Shown here: positions 24,556 through 33,195 of the stretch, one piece after another
Numbering within the stretch: the stretch's first letter is position 1
Layout of the letters: each line of letters opens with the position of its first letter
NCBI GenBank assembly: GCA_003161615.1
Contig: PMOB01000006.1
Location: forward strand, 124,001 to 188,000
Direction: 5' to 3'
Source: Actinomycetota bacterium
GTDB taxonomy: Bacteria > Actinomycetota > Thermoleophilia > Gaiellales > Gaiellaceae
DNA length: 64,000 nt
Position numbers and translations under genes: made by a program
Notes under the pieces: model-generated
Told to the model about the DNA's origin: nothing
Databases searched by the model: none
Seen by the model: the letters and a program-made list of their open reading frames with translations, nothing else

Positions 24556-25578
24556 GTGAGGGATCGCTGGACTACGTCCGACGGCGTGCCGGTCTCGGTC
24601 GAGGAGGCGCGGCGGATCGCGGTCCGCGCACAGGGCCTCGACGGGCGCAAGGAAGGCCTGCTCGAGACCGTCCGCCGGCTCGGTTTCCTCCAGCTCGACC
24701 CGATCTCGGCTGTCGCGCCCCCGCAGCATCTCGTCCTCTGGAGCCGCCTCGGCCCGTTCGACACCGCCGAGCTCGACCGGCTCCTCTGGCAGGAGCGGAA
24801 GCTCGTCGAGTGGCGCGCGTTCGTCTATCCGATCGAGGACTTGCCGATCCTCAAGGCGCTGATGGGACGGAACGACCGCCCGATGGACAAGCGCGTCAAG
24901 GCGTGGCTGAAGGAGCACGCCTCGTTCCGCCGCTACGTCCTCAAAGAGTTGCGCGAGCGCGGGCCGCTCCTCTCCCGCGAGATCGAGACGCACCAAAGCC
25001 GCGTCGGCCAGGGCCAGCACGACTGGTGGGGCGTGCGACAGATGGGTCTGATGCTCGAGATCCTCGCCGGTCAAGGCGAGGTCGCCGTCGTCGGCCGGCG
25101 CGGCAAGCAGCGCGTCTGGGATCTCGCCGAGCACTGGTATCCCGAGACCGAGACGCTCCCGCTGAAGAAGGCGCTGGCGCTGCGGGAGGACAAGCGCTTC
25201 CGTGCGATCGGCGTCAAGCTCGTCCGCGGACAGCTGCTCGCCCACCCCGAAGCGCAGGACGGCGCCGCCGGAGACCGCATCACGTTCCTCTCCCCCTTCG
25301 ACCGGCTCGTCCACGACCGCGACCGCGCCGAAGCCCTCTGGAACTTCTACTACCGGCTCGAGATGTACGTCCCTGCGGCGAAACGCGAGTACGGCTACTA
25401 CGTCCTGCCGATCCTGAAGGGCGACCGCATCGTCGGCCGGATCGAGCCCGTCTTCGACCGGCGCGAGAAGGTGCTGCGGGTGAACGGGCTGTGGTGGGAG
25501 AAAGGCCAGCGGCCGCTGAAGCTCGACAAGCCGCTCGCGAGTCTCGCCTCGTTCCTCGGCGCGGAACTAGAGTCCTGA
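24556..25578 (+). CDS. YcaQ/AlkX-family DNA glycosylase-like protein
   Basis: 340 residues of the HTH_42 (winged-helix) family that includes E. coli YcaQ and Streptomyces AlkZ, glycosylases that remove bulky or interstrand-crosslinked bases. The catalytic region shows QLD within [10 protein letters not shown], the Q-x-D form typical of the YcaQ branch rather than the Q-x-Q of AlkZ. Further family marks are [14 protein letters not shown] and [15 protein letters not shown] 24556 chosen from promoter spacing; an upstream GTG at 24505 would overlap the cytochrome promoter. Confidence 0.85.
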   Translation: MRDRWTTSDGVPVSVEEARRIAVRAQGLDGRKEGLLETVRRLGFLQLDPISAVAPPQHLVLWSRLGPFDTAELDRLLWQERKLVEWRAFVYPIEDLPILKALMGRNDRPMDKRVKAWLKEHASFRRYVLKELRERGPLLSREIETHQSRVGQGQHDWWGVRQMGLMLEILAGQGEVAVVGRRGKQRVWDLAEHWYPETETLPLKKALALREDKRFRAIGVKLVRGQLLAHPEAQDGAAGDRITFLSPFDRLVHDRDRAEALWNFYYRLEMYVPAAKREYGYYVLPILKGDRIVGRIEPVFDRREKVLRVNGLWWEKGQRPLKLDKPLASLASFLGAELES

Positions 25579-25580
25579 GC

Positions 25581-26726
25581 ATGGACTTCGAGACGCGCGC
25601 AATCCACGCCGGGCAGGAGCCCGATCCCGCGACCGGCGCGATCATCACGCCGATCTACCAGACCTCGACGTACGTCCAGTACGCGGTCGGCGAGCACAAG
25701 GGATACGACTACTCGCGCGTCGCCAACCCGACCCGGCACGCGCTCGAGACCGCGCTCGCCTCGCTCGAGTCGGCGGAGTACGGCATCGCCTATTCCTCCG
25801 GGCTCGGCGCGACGACGACGCTCTTCCATCTCCTCAATCCCGGCGATCGCGTCGTTCTCATTGCTGACGTCTACGGCGGCGTCTACCGGATGACCTCGCA
25901 GGTCTACGAGCCGAAGGGCTACCGCTTCGAGTACCTGCCGGCGGAGGAGTTCCCGAACCTCGCCGAGCATCTCGACGACTCGACGCGGATGGTCTGGCTC
26001 GAGTCGCCGTCGAACCCGATGCTCAACGTCGTCGACATCCGCGCCGCCGCTGACGCAGCCCACGCCGCCGGCGCGCTCCTCGTCGTCGACAACACCTTCG
26101 CGACGCCGTATCTGCAGCGCCCGCTCGAGCTCGGCGCCGACGTCGTCGTGCACTCGACGACGAAGTACCTCGGCGGACATTCCGACGTCGTCGGCGGCTT
26201 CGCGGCGACGAACGACCCGACCGTCGCCGAGCGCCTGCGCTTCCTCCAGAAATCCCTCGGCGCGGTGCCCGGCCCGTTCGACTGCTGGCTCGTCCTGCGC
26301 GGGATCAAGACGCTCGCCGTGCGGATGCGGCAGCACTGCCTGAACGCGGCGGCGATCGCCAGCGCGCTCGAGCGGAACCCGCGCGTCGAGCGCGTCCTCT
26401 ACCCCGGCCTGCCGCGGCACCCGGGCCACGAGATCGCCGCGCGGCAGATGCGCGACTTCGGCGGGATGGTCTCGTTCCTCGCGGAATCGCCGGAGGAAGC
26501 GGAGCGGCTGGCGGCGTCGACGCACCTGTTCCAGCTGGCCGAGTCGCTCGGCGGCGTCGAGAGCCTGATCGAGGTGCCGGCGCGGATGACCCACGCGGCA
26601 ACCGCCGATGCGCCGTTCGCAGCGCCGCCGAACCTCGTCCGCCTCTCCGTCGGGATCGAATCGGCCGAAGATCTCGTCGAGGATCTCGAGGCGGCGCTCG
26701 TCCCCGCCTCGGCACGCTCCCACTGA
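25581..26726 (+). CDS. metB: Cystathionine gamma-synthase / gamma-lyase family PLP enzyme
   Basis: 381 residues of the Cys/Met-metabolism PLP family: ETRAIHAGQEPDPATGA, TSTYVQ, YDYSRVANPTRHALE, LVVDNTFATPYLQRPLELGADVVVHS and the PLP lysine in STTKYLGGHSDVVGG. Either synthesises cystathionine from an activated homoserine or cleaves it; the sequence alone does not separate these. With Cbs at 13.1 kb a lyase role in reverse transsulfuration is plausible. Starts 2 bp after the YcaQ-like stop and ends 1 bp before ppa. Confidence 0.93.
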   Translation: MDFETRAIHAGQEPDPATGAIITPIYQTSTYVQYAVGEHKGYDYSRVANPTRHALETALASLESAEYGIAYSSGLGATTTLFHLLNPGDRVVLIADVYGGVYRMTSQVYEPKGYRFEYLPAEEFPNLAEHLDDSTRMVWLESPSNPMLNVVDIRAAADAAHAAGALLVVDNTFATPYLQRPLELGADVVVHSTTKYLGGHSDVVGGFAATNDPTVAERLRFLQKSLGAVPGPFDCWLVLRGIKTLAVRMRQHCLNAAAIASALERNPRVERVLYPGLPRHPGHEIAARQMRDFGGMVSFLAESPEEAERLAASTHLFQLAESLGGVESLIEVPARMTHAATADAPFAAPPNLVRLSVGIESAEDLVEDLEAALVPASARSH

Positions 26727-26727
26727 C

Positions 26728-27222
26728 ATGAGCAACGCGGACGTCGTCTTCGTCGAGATCCCGGCGGGGTCGCGCAACAAGTACGAGTGGGACGAAGGCC
26801 TCGGCGGCATCGTCCTCGACCGGCGCCTCTTCACGGCGATGGCGTATCCCGCCGACTACGGCTTCGTCGAGGGGACGCTCGCGGAAGACGGCGATCCGGT
26901 CGACGCGCTCGTGCTCGTCTCCGACCCGACCTTCCCCGGCTGCCGGATCCGCGTGCGCGCGATCGGCGTCTTCCACATGGAGGACGAGAAAGGCCCCGAC
27001 GAGAAGCTTCTCTGCGTGCCGCTCGGCGACCCCGCCTTCGAGCGCATCGCCGACATCCACGACGTCCAGAACGAACTGCGCGACGAGATCGAGCACTTCT
27101 TCCAGCGGTACAAGGACCTCGAGCCGTCGAAGCGGACGGAGACGCGCGGCTGGGGGAACCGGAGCGAGGCGGACAAGATCCTCGCGGCCGCCCGCGAGCG
27201 GCGTAACGCCGAGTTGTCCTGA
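26728..27222 (+). CDS. ppa: Inorganic pyrophosphatase (family I)
   Basis: 164 residues; hydrolyses pyrophosphate and drives biosynthesis forward. Signature regions VEIPAGSRNKYEWD, MAYPADYGFVEGT and the metal-binding DGDPVDALV are intact, as is the later DEKLLCVPLGD. Full length and cytoplasmic. ATG 26728 lies 1 bp after the metB stop, so the two are cotranscribed. Confidence 0.96.
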   Translation: MSNADVVFVEIPAGSRNKYEWDEGLGGIVLDRRLFTAMAYPADYGFVEGTLAEDGDPVDALVLVSDPTFPGCRIRVRAIGVFHMEDEKGPDEKLLCVPLGDPAFERIADIHDVQNELRDEIEHFFQRYKDLEPSKRTETRGWGNRSEADKILAAARERRNAELS

Positions 27223-27236
27223 GGAACCGAGCGGCG

Positions 27237-27242
27237 TAGGCT
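27237..27242 (+). promoter_or_regulatory. Predicted -10 for the 27250 gene
   Basis: TAGGCT, 7 nt before ATG 27250. Confidence 0.5.
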
Positions 27243-27249
27243 CGCCGCG

Positions 27250-27882
27250 ATGCCAAGCGAGCTGGAGAAGGAGCTCAAGCGCCTCGAACGCGAGCTCAAG
27301 AAGGAGCTCCGAGCCGCGAACCCAGTGACGCTCGTCGTCCAGCTCGCGCTCGCGCTGGCCGGAATCGGACTCGTCGGAATCGCACTCGCGGGCGTTTGGG
27401 GCGCGTGGCACGAGACGACCACCAAGCAGACGATCGGCGCGACGACGACGACCGTGGCGACGGCCGCTGCCTGGTCGGACACGTTGGTCGCGAGCCTCTT
27501 AGGCAGCGGGCTGCTGCTGGTCTTCGCGGGAGCGTTCTTCACCCGGATCACCGGTCTCACGCTGCCCGGCGGCCTCGGTATCACGGTCGCCGCGCAAGCC
27601 AAGCTCGCGCAATCGCTCGCCGCCCGGGCCGCGACGAACGAATCCCTGCAGGATCCCGTTACGTTCCGCGCCGCGTACGTCCGCGCCCTCGTGCACTACC
27701 GCGACCTTTCGCACACGTGGGCGCACGCGGCACCTGCCGTCAGCCGGATCAAACTCGGTGACAACATTGATCTTGGTGAGATGGCGTATACGAGGAGCAC
27801 CGGAGTGCGCGCCTCGGAGGCACCGGCGACTCTCGCCGACGCCGCCGTCGACAAGGCGCTGTCGGACCTCGGACTCGAATAG
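27250..27882 (+). CDS. Hypothetical protein with coiled coil and two membrane helices
   Basis: 210 residues. An N-terminal charged helix with heptad character (LEKELKRLERELKKEL), two hydrophobic segments (~27-52 and ~78-100) around a Thr-rich loop, and a cytoplasmic helical tail. No family recognised. Topology suggests an N-in, C-in protein. Stands alone between ppa and the MBL gene, with its own promoter. Confidence 0.6.
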   Translation: MPSELEKELKRLERELKKELRAANPVTLVVQLALALAGIGLVGIALAGVWGAWHETTTKQTIGATTTTVATAAAWSDTLVASLLGSGLLLVFAGAFFTRITGLTLPGGLGITVAAQAKLAQSLAARAATNESLQDPVTFRAAYVRALVHYRDLSHTWAHAAPAVSRIKLGDNIDLGEMAYTRSTGVRASEAPATLADAAVDKALSDLGLE

Positions 27883-27888
27883 CCCCAC

Positions 27889-27894
27889 TAGGAT
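27889..27894 (+). promoter_or_regulatory. Predicted -10 for the MBL-fold gene
   Basis: TAGGAT, 6 nt before GTG 27901. Confidence 0.55.
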
Positions 27895-27900
27895 CGGGGC

Positions 27901-28755
27901 GTGGCGTCGCCGGAGCCGATCGACCTCCTCCACCTCGGCCGCGAGCGGGTCATCGCGAGCTACCTCCTCGACACCGAGGACGGACCGGCGCTGCTCGACT
28001 GCGGCGCGTCCACGACCGTCGACGCGCTCAAGGCCGGCCTCGCGGCGCGCGGGTTCGCGCTCACCGACATCCGCCACCTTCTGTTGACCCACATCCATCT
28101 CGACCATGCCGGCGCGGCGGGAACGCTCGTCCGCGAGCACCCTGGCCTGCAGGTGCACGTCTCGCCGATCGGCGCGCCGCACCTCGTCGATCCCGAGCGG
28201 CTGGAGAAGAGCGCGCGCCGGCTCTACGGCGACTCGTTCGACTCGCTCTGGGGAGAGCTCGCGCCGGTGCCGGCGGAGAACGTCCACCCGGTCGACGGCG
28301 CCGTGCTCGGCCTCGAGTCCTTCCCCTCGCCGGGCCACGCGTCGCACCACGTCTGCTACCTCGACCCCGACGGCACGCTCTACGCCGGCGACGCGTGCGG
28401 CGTGCGTGTCCTCCCCGGCCGCTTCGTCCTGCCGCCGACACCGCCGCCCGAGGTCGACGTCGAGGGGTGGGAGAACACGCTCGACGAGATCGAACGCCGG
28501 AAGCCGGAGCGGCTCGCGCTCATCCATTACGGCGTCGCCGAGGACGTCGCGCGGCATCTGACCGAGCTGCGGCTGACGCTCCTCGACTGGGCGGAGTCGG
28601 TCGAGGGCGGCGCGAGCGAGGAGGAGTTCGTCGACTACGCGCTCGCCGAGTTGCACGACTCCGGCGAGGACGTCGACTCCTACGAGCAGGCGATGCCGTT
28701 CTGGCAGTCGTACCTCGGCCTCAAGCGTTGGGCCGAGAAGAAGGTCCGGGAGTAG
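27901..28755 (+). CDS. Metallo-beta-lactamase-fold hydrolase
   Basis: 284 residues with the dinuclear zinc motif THIHLDHAG, downstream His in PGHASHHV, bridging Asp in LYAGDACG and final His in LALIHYG. A C-terminal helical part (about 225-284) resembles that of family members acting on thioesters or similar small substrates. Substrate unknown, cytoplasmic. Its TAG stop overlaps the -10 of the next gene. Confidence 0.9.
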   Translation: MASPEPIDLLHLGRERVIASYLLDTEDGPALLDCGASTTVDALKAGLAARGFALTDIRHLLLTHIHLDHAGAAGTLVREHPGLQVHVSPIGAPHLVDPERLEKSARRLYGDSFDSLWGELAPVPAENVHPVDGAVLGLESFPSPGHASHHVCYLDPDGTLYAGDACGVRVLPGRFVLPPTPPPEVDVEGWENTLDEIERRKPERLALIHYGVAEDVARHLTELRLTLLDWAESVEGGASEEEFVDYALAELHDSGEDVDSYEQAMPFWQSYLGLKRWAEKKVRE

Positions 28756-28758
28756 GCT
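28753..28758 (+). promoter_or_regulatory. Predicted -10 for the PPOX gene, overlapping the previous stop codon
   Basis: TAGGCT, 6 nt before GTG 28765; its first three bases are the MBL stop TAG. Confidence 0.5.
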
Positions 28759-28764
28759 CCGCTC

Positions 28765-29166
28765 GTGCCGCGCGTCCCCGTTCCACCCCAGGTCGACGCT
28801 TTCCTCGCCGCCGCGAACCCGGCCGTCGTGGGCACGGTCAGCCCGAACGGCACGCCTCACACGGCAGCCACTTGGTACGACTGGGAGGACGGACGAATCC
28901 TCCTGAACATGGACGAGAGCCGCCTGCGGCTCCGCTACCTCCGCGCCAACCCGTCCGTCGCGCTCACCGTCCTCGGCACGAACGACTGGTACGCGCAGGT
29001 CACTCTGCTCGGCCGCGTCGTGGAGATCGAGGACGACCCCGACCTCGCGGGCATCGACCGTCTCTCGATCCGCTACACCGGCCGGCCGTTCGCCAATCGC
29101 GAGGCGAAGCGGGTCAGCGCGTGGATGGAGCCAGAGCGCTGGAGCGCCTGGCCTCTTCCCGAGTAG
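28765..29166 (+). CDS. PPOX-fold (FMN/F420-binding) oxidoreductase
   Basis: 133 residues of the split-barrel flavin-binding class: VDAFLAAANPAVVGTVSPNGTPH at the start, TWYDWEDGRILLNMD, RLRYLRANPSVALTV and GRVVEIEDDP. Length and pattern resemble actinobacterial F420-dependent members, but FMN cannot be excluded. Converges with the SDR gene, stop against stop without a gap. Confidence 0.85.
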   Translation: MPRVPVPPQVDAFLAAANPAVVGTVSPNGTPHTAATWYDWEDGRILLNMDESRLRLRYLRANPSVALTVLGTNDWYAQVTLLGRVVEIEDDPDLAGIDRLSIRYTGRPFANREAKRVSAWMEPERWSAWPLPE

Positions 29167-29904
29167 CTACTGGTCGCGAATGATCCGCGCGCCCGACGCC
29201 TGGTTGCGCGCCTTGACGACGATCTCGTCGACGTTCACGTGCCACGGCCGGGTGAGCGCGAAGACGATGCACTCCGCGATGTCCTCGGGGTGCAGCGGGT
29301 CGACGCCGCGGTAGACGGCCGCGGCCTTCTCCTCGTCGCCCTTGAAGCGGACGAGGGAGAACTCCGTCTCGGTGAGTCCCGGATCGACGGTCGTAATCCG
29401 GATCGGCCGGCCGAGGAGATCCTCGCGGAGCGCGTACGTGAAGCCCCGCTCGGCGAACTTCGCGGCGACGTACGTCGCACCGCCCTCGTAGGCGACGCGG
29501 CCCGCGACGGAGCCCATGTTCACGATGTGCCCCCAGTCGCCGAAGTGCGGCAGGCAGAGGCGCGTCATCCGGACGAGACCGGCGACGTTGACGCCGAAGA
29601 CGGTCGCCTCGTCCTCCTCGCTCGACTCGTCGAACGGCGCGCGACCGAGGGCGAGACCGGCGTTGTTGACGAGGATGTCCAGCCCGCCGAGCTGCTCGAT
29701 CGCCGCGGCGACGAAACGCGCGCAGCTGTCCTGCTCGGTGACGTCCAGCTCGAGCGCGATCTCGGTCTCGAGCCGTTCGACGCGGCGCGCGCCTCCCGCG
29801 ACGCGCACGCCCGCCTCCGCGAGCGCCCGCGCGGTCGCCCGTCCGATCCCGGACGAGGCGCCGGTGACAATCGCGCGCTTCCCGGTCAGATCCTGCGCAG
29901 CCAC
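29167..29904 (-). CDS. Short-chain dehydrogenase/reductase
   Basis: 245 residues: Rossmann motif TGASSGIG, NNAG, catalytic Ser in MGSVAGRVA and Y-x-x-x-K in TYVAAKF. NAD(P)-dependent oxidoreductase, cytoplasmic, substrate unknown. The insertion SSEEDEAT and the PGLTETEFSLVRF segment resemble YdfG-like serine/3-hydroxy acid dehydrogenases. GTG 29904 chosen over 29937 because TAAAGT lies 8 nt upstream and the protein then starts at the usual place. Confidence 0.9.
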   Translation of the reverse strand: MAAQDLTGKRAIVTGASSGIGRATARALAEAGVRVAGGARRVERLETEIALELDVTEQDSCARFVAAAIEQLGGLDILVNNAGLALGRAPFDESSEEDEATVFGVNVAGLVRMTRLCLPHFGDWGHIVNMGSVAGRVAYEGGATYVAAKFAERGFTYALREDLLGRPIRITTVDPGLTETEFSLVRFKGDEEKAAAVYRGVDPLHPEDIAECIVFALTRPWHVNVDEIVVKARNQASGARIIRDQ

Positions 29905-29912
29905 GACTTCGG

Positions 29913-29918
29913 ACTTTA
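29913..29918 (-). promoter_or_regulatory. Predicted -10 for the SDR gene
   Basis: TAAAGT, 8 nt before GTG 29904. Confidence 0.4.
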
Positions 29919-30120
29919 TGGATGCGCCGCGCGCCACGTCTCGCCAGCGGCTAGCTGACGAGACGGCACGTCTACTCGTTCACGCTCACGCAGGCACAGG
30001 ACGGGAACGCCGTAGTCGTCCTCACGCGCATCAAGCCGTAACCGCGCGGCGGGGTTACCCGTTTCCCTTCCGATGCCCTGAAAGCGAACCCCGCTCGGGC
30101 GAAAAAGGAGGGGTCAATCG

Positions 30121-30276
30121 ATGCTTCTACTCGTCGTACTTGCTGTGCTGGCCATCATCGCCTTCGGTGTCGGCTTCACCATCCACTGGCTGTTCGTCGT
30201 CGCCGCGGTGCTCGCACTGATCTGGCTGATCAGCATGCTCACGGGTGGCTTCGGCCGTTCCGGCGCCCGGCGCTGA
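30121..30276 (+). CDS. 51-residue hydrophobic membrane protein (lmo0937-like)
   Basis: Two hydrophobic helices (LLLVVLAVLAIIAFGVGFTI and LFVVAAVLALIWLISML) and a short Gly/Arg tail match the tiny lmo0937-type membrane proteins, often stress-related, function unknown. An AAAGGAGG Shine-Dalgarno at about 30105-30112, unusually strong for this genome, lies 8-9 nt before ATG 30121. A long GC hairpin follows the stop, so it forms a monocistronic, highly translated unit. Confidence 0.75.
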   Translation: MLLLVVLAVLAIIAFGVGFTIHWLFVVAAVLALIWLISMLTGGFGRSGARR

Positions 30277-30310
30277 TAGCGCCTAGGCCGAACCGCATCT
30301 GAGGATGAGC

Positions 30311-30335
30311 CGGGCGGCCCATTGCGGGCCGCCCG
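30311..30335 (+). terminator. GC-rich hairpin after the 51-residue gene
   Basis: Perfect 10-bp stem, CGGGCGGCCC with GGGCCGCCCG, and a 5-nt loop, 35 bp after the stop. There is no T-tract, as is common for hairpin terminators in high-GC actinobacteria. Confidence 0.6.
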
Positions 30336-30356
30336 CTCGTGTGCGACCGTGGCTGC

Positions 30357-30518
30357 GTGTCCCAGTCGGTCGTCCTCCTCTGGATCCTTGCCCTCTTGCT
30401 CCTCGAGGTGCAGCACCTGAAGTGGATCTGGTGGGAGTACTGGGACTGTCGGAGGTGCGCCGTGAAGCACAAGGACTGTGCGTGCGGCGCGACCCGTGCC
30501 TGGGTCATGTTCCTCTAG
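30357..30518 (+). CDS. 53-residue membrane protein with a Cys4 tail
   Basis: GTG 30357 to TAG 30518. One helix (VVLLWILALLLLEVQHL), a Trp-rich border (KWIWWEYW), then DCRRCAVKHKDCACGAT, whose C-x2-C and C-x-C could hold a metal such as zinc. The frame is short but coherent: helix, aromatic belt and Cys cluster in one piece. No family recognised. Its stop overlaps that of the converging DUF5666 gene by 4 bp. Confidence 0.55.
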   Translation: MSQSVVLLWILALLLLEVQHLKWIWWEYWDCRRCAVKHKDCACGATRAWVMFL

Positions 30519-31510
30519 TCGCCGCCTCCGCCGCCGCCTCCGCCGCCGCCGTCGCCTCCGCCGTCACCATCGCCGGAGTCCTTTAGCTCGATCCGCGTCA
30601 GGGTCAGGACGCCGCCTGCAACCTCGCCCTTTGCCTCGACATTGCTGCCGGTGGTCAGGCCGTCGGGGAGCGTGAAGCCGTCCGGGATGGCGAGCGTCAC
30701 CGGGCTGGCGTTGTCCCCGGGCTGGATCGTGATCGAGGTCGCGTCGAGCGCGGTAACGGATCCCTCGACGTCGACGCGCGAGTCGCCGCCGACGCTCGAG
30801 CCGCCGTCGTCACCCTCCGAGTCCACCTTGATCTCGACGAGCGTAAGCGCCGAGCCGGAGATCGAGGCGACGATCTCCACCTCGCTCCCGACCTGGACGA
30901 GCGCCGGGAGGGTGATGCCGTCAGGGATCCCGACGACGGTCGCGATCTCCTCGCTCGAGAGCGTGATCGACGTCGCGTCGAGAGCCGTGATCGTGCCGGA
31001 GAAGTCGATGAGCACCGACTCCCCGAGCGACTGAACCGTCGTGCCGACGGGGCCGTTCTTGCCGAGCCGAACGTCCGTCTGGATCTTCTCGCCGGGCTTC
31101 AAGCCGCTGCGGACGGCCGCAAGCAGGCGCGTCCCGTGAGTGAGCCGGATGGCGAACGCGGTGCCGCCGCCGGCGACGAGGAGCTTCGCCCCGCGCGCCT
31201 TGACGACGGTGACGCGGAGCCGAGCGTGCTTCGCCCGCCCGATTGCGCTGACGCGCGTCGCGCGCAGCGAGCCGTCGGCGAGCTTCGTCCCGACGAGCGC
31301 GAGACGGGAGCCGAGACGCGTCGCACGCAACTGCTTGGCTGTGACGCGGGTGGATGTGACGACGCCGCCGCGCGAGGCAACGACAAGGACGTGGCGGGCG
31401 CTCTCCTTCGCGACGACGACGCCGTGGAGCTTGGCGGTAGTCGCAGCCTGCGCGCTCGCCGGGATCAGGAGTACGGCTGCGATAACCGCGAGAACGATGA
31501 GCTTGGGCAT
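30515..31510 (-). CDS. Secreted DUF5666-type repeat protein with polyglycine tail
   Basis: ATG 31510 is used because AAGGAG lies 9 nt upstream and a signal peptide ([19 protein letters not shown]) follows at once; earlier ATGs at 31522 and 31531 are in frame. 331 residues with repeated OB-like strands: [15 protein letters not shown] and [16 protein letters not shown] head two copies, each ended by LTLVEIK / LTLTRIEL. An Asp/Gly-rich tail ([13 protein letters not shown]) closes the protein. Function unknown. Confidence 0.7.
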   Translation of the reverse strand: MPKLIVLAVIAAVLLIPASAQAATTAKLHGVVVAKESARHVLVVASRGGVVTSTRVTAKQLRATRLGSRLALVGTKLADGSLRATRVSAIGRAKHARLRVTVVKARGAKLLVAGGGTAFAIRLTHGTRLLAAVRSGLKPGEKIQTDVRLGKNGPVGTTVQSLGESVLIDFSGTITALDATSITLSSEEIATVVGIPDGITLPALVQVGSEVEIVASISGSALTLVEIKVDSEGDDGGSSVGGDSRVDVEGSVTALDATSITIQPGDNASPVTLAIPDGFTLPDGLTTGSNVEAKGEVAGGVLTLTRIELKDSGDGDGGGDGGGGGGGGGGD

Positions 31511-31618
31511 TCCGGGCATCTCCTTGGTCATGGGCGATCGCGTTTGACTACGTCGCGGATCGCCGTCCCGGATTCGCCCGCGGGGTGGATTCACTCGTTC
31601 GAGCTACCCGTCCCCTAT

Positions 31619-31690
31619 GCCCCCAACGGGATTCGAACCCGTGCGACGGCCTTGAAAGGGCCGCGACCTGGACCGCTAGTCGATGGGGGC
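31619..31690 (-). tRNA. tRNA-Glu (UUC)
   Basis: 72-nt cloverleaf on the minus strand: acceptor GCCCCCA/TGGGGGC, anticodon loop CTTTCAA giving TTC, T-loop GGTTCGAATCC. CCA is not encoded. Confidence 0.95.
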
Positions 31691-31706
31691 TGCGGTCAAA
31701 ATACCG

Positions 31707-32123
31707 CTAGCGCGACTTGGCTTCGGGATACCGCTCGAGCCCGTCGTCGCGAAGCGGTTCCCACTCGCACGCGTAGTCCACGTACGTGTGCCACTGCGGC
31801 CGGATGTCGTGGCCGGGGTCGAAGAGACCCAGCCGGACGCTCCCGACTTCTCCCGTCTCCGGGTACTTGCTCCACAGCGCGCTGCCGCAGTTCGAGCAGA
31901 AGCACTTCGGCCAGCCGTCCCCGGGCGCGTACTCCCGCACGAGCTCCTCGCCGGCGAGCAGCCGGAACGAGCCGGGCGCTAGCCGCGCCTGCGCGGAGGC
32001 GGCGGTGCCGCTGCGGCGCTGGCAGCGTGTGCAGTGGCAGTAGCCGGCGCTCTTCGGCTCCTCCGTCACCTCGAAACGGACGCCGCCGCACATGCAGTGC
32101 CCGGTGTACGGAGGACCCGCCAC
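31707..32123 (-). CDS. GFA-family (glutathione-dependent formaldehyde-activating-like) zinc protein
   Basis: 138 residues with the family's cysteine pattern: [22 protein letters not shown] and [11 protein letters not shown] supply two zinc sites. Despite the family name, most members have no shown activity, and actinobacteria usually lack glutathione. The C-terminal half ([17 protein letters not shown]) is typical. Divergent from msrB with 41 bp between starts. Confidence 0.88.
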   Translation of the reverse strand: MAGPPYTGHCMCGGVRFEVTEEPKSAGYCHCTRCQRRSGTAASAQARLAPGSFRLLAGEELVREYAPGDGWPKCFCSNCGSALWSKYPETGEVGSVRLGLFDPGHDIRPQWHTYVDYACEWEPLRDDGLERYPEAKSR

Positions 32124-32129
32124 GCAGCC

Positions 32130-32135
32130 ACGATA
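32130..32135 (-). promoter_or_regulatory. Predicted -10 for the GFA gene
   Basis: TATCGT, 6 nt before GTG 32123. Confidence 0.55.
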
Positions 32136-32152
32136 ACCAGGTGCCGGATAGC

Positions 32153-32158
32153 TACGCT
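32153..32158 (+). promoter_or_regulatory. Predicted -10 for msrB
   Basis: TACGCT, 6 nt before ATG 32165. Confidence 0.55.
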
Positions 32159-32164
32159 CGCTTC

Positions 32165-32557
32165 ATGTCGAAGGTCGAGAAGTCCGAGCAGGAGTGGCGC
32201 CAGGAGCTGACGCCCGAGCAGTACCGCGTCCTCCGTGAGAAGGGAACGGAAGCGCCGTTCAGCGGCGAGCTCGACCACACCTTCGAGCCCGGCACGTACC
32301 GGTGCGCCGGCTGCGGCGCCGAGCTGTTCGACTCCGACGCGAAGTACGACTCCGGCTGCGGCTGGCCTGCGTTCTCCGCGCCCGCCGGCGAGGACGCGAT
32401 CGAGGAGGAGACCGATGCGGCGTACGGGATGGTGCGTACCGAGGTGCTCTGCTCGAGCTGCGGCGGCCACCTCGGCCACGTCTTCCCGGACGGGCCGCAC
32501 CCGACCGGGCTCCGCTACTGCATCAACTCCGCCGCGCTCAAGCTCGACGAGAAGTAG
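32165..32557 (+). CDS. msrB: Peptide-methionine (R)-S-oxide reductase
   Basis: 130 residues repairing the R epimer of methionine sulfoxide in proteins. Two zinc C-x-x-C pairs (CAGCGAELF and [12 protein letters not shown]) and the catalytic Cys in RYCINSAAL are present, with the GCGWPAF substrate loop. Complete, cytoplasmic. Stands immediately upstream of tRNA-Val. Confidence 0.96.
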   Translation: MSKVEKSEQEWRQELTPEQYRVLREKGTEAPFSGELDHTFEPGTYRCAGCGAELFDSDAKYDSGCGWPAFSAPAGEDAIEEETDAAYGMVRTEVLCSSCGGHLGHVFPDGPHPTGLRYCINSAALKLDEK

Positions 32558-32575
32558 CGGTACCGTTCTCGCGGC

Positions 32576-32648
32576 GGGCGGTTAGCTCAGCTGGGAGAGC
32601 GCCTGGTTTACACCCAGGAGGTCGGCGGTTCGATCCCGTCACCGCCCA
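32576..32648 (+). tRNA. tRNA-Val (UAC)
   Basis: 73 nt including discriminator A: acceptor GGGCGGT/ACCGCCC, D arm TAGCTCAGCTGGGAGAGC, anticodon loop TTTACAC giving TAC, T loop GGTTCGATCC. No CCA encoded. The next start codon is only 4 nt downstream. Confidence 0.97.
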
Positions 32649-32652
32649 CTCG

Positions 32653-33177
32653 ATGAGCGAAGTGAGCAAGATCGAGCACGAGATCGTCGGCGAGGCGGAG
32701 AAGGGTCTCCACCTGCACCACCATCTCGGTCCGCGGCGGGAGCGCGCGATGTTCGCGGCGCTCGGCTTCTTCGTCGGGCTCGGGATCACGCGGGGGATCA
32801 CGACCTGGCTCCACTACCGCGGCGCGGGCGCGAACGGCGGGATCATCATCCGCGGCGTCCACATCCACCACCTCGTCTTCGGGATCGTGGGGATGCTGCT
32901 CGTCGGCTACGCCTGGCTCCTGCTCTTCGCGTTCGAGGAGCAGCCGCGCCGCCTCTGGTTCCGGCTGACGGCGCTGGCCTACGGACTCTTCGCCGCGCTG
33001 ATCCTCGACGAGTTCGCGCTCTGGCTCAACCTTCGCGACGTCTACTGGCAGCACCAGGGACGCGAGAGCGTCGAGGCGATCGCGATCTTCGCCGGCCTGC
33101 TGCTCTGGGGTGTCCTGATCGCCCCCTTCGCGCGAGCGGTCTGGCGGCACCTGCGGGGTTGGCTCAGCACGCGGTGA
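32653..33177 (+). CDS. Multi-pass membrane protein of unknown function
   Basis: 174 residues, about four membrane helices. His-rich segments flank the first helix (GLHLHHHLGPRRERAMF and RGVHIHHLVFGIVGMLLVG), an arrangement that could coordinate a metal or heme. I recognise it as a hypothetical family only. ATG 32653 is 4 nt after tRNA-Val, so a transcript may run through the tRNA and be released by 3-prime tRNA processing as a nearly leaderless mRNA. Confidence 0.7.
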   Translation: MSEVSKIEHEIVGEAEKGLHLHHHLGPRRERAMFAALGFFVGLGITRGITTWLHYRGAGANGGIIIRGVHIHHLVFGIVGMLLVGYAWLLLFAFEEQPRRLWFRLTALAYGLFAALILDEFALWLNLRDVYWQHQGRESVEAIAIFAGLLLWGVLIAPFARAVWRHLRGWLSTR

Positions 33178-33195
33178 CGACGACGCGCCGGGGCG

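Noticed and set aside
30519-30570. GCC/CCG triplet run
   Set aside because: Codes for the polyglycine tail of the DUF5666 protein.
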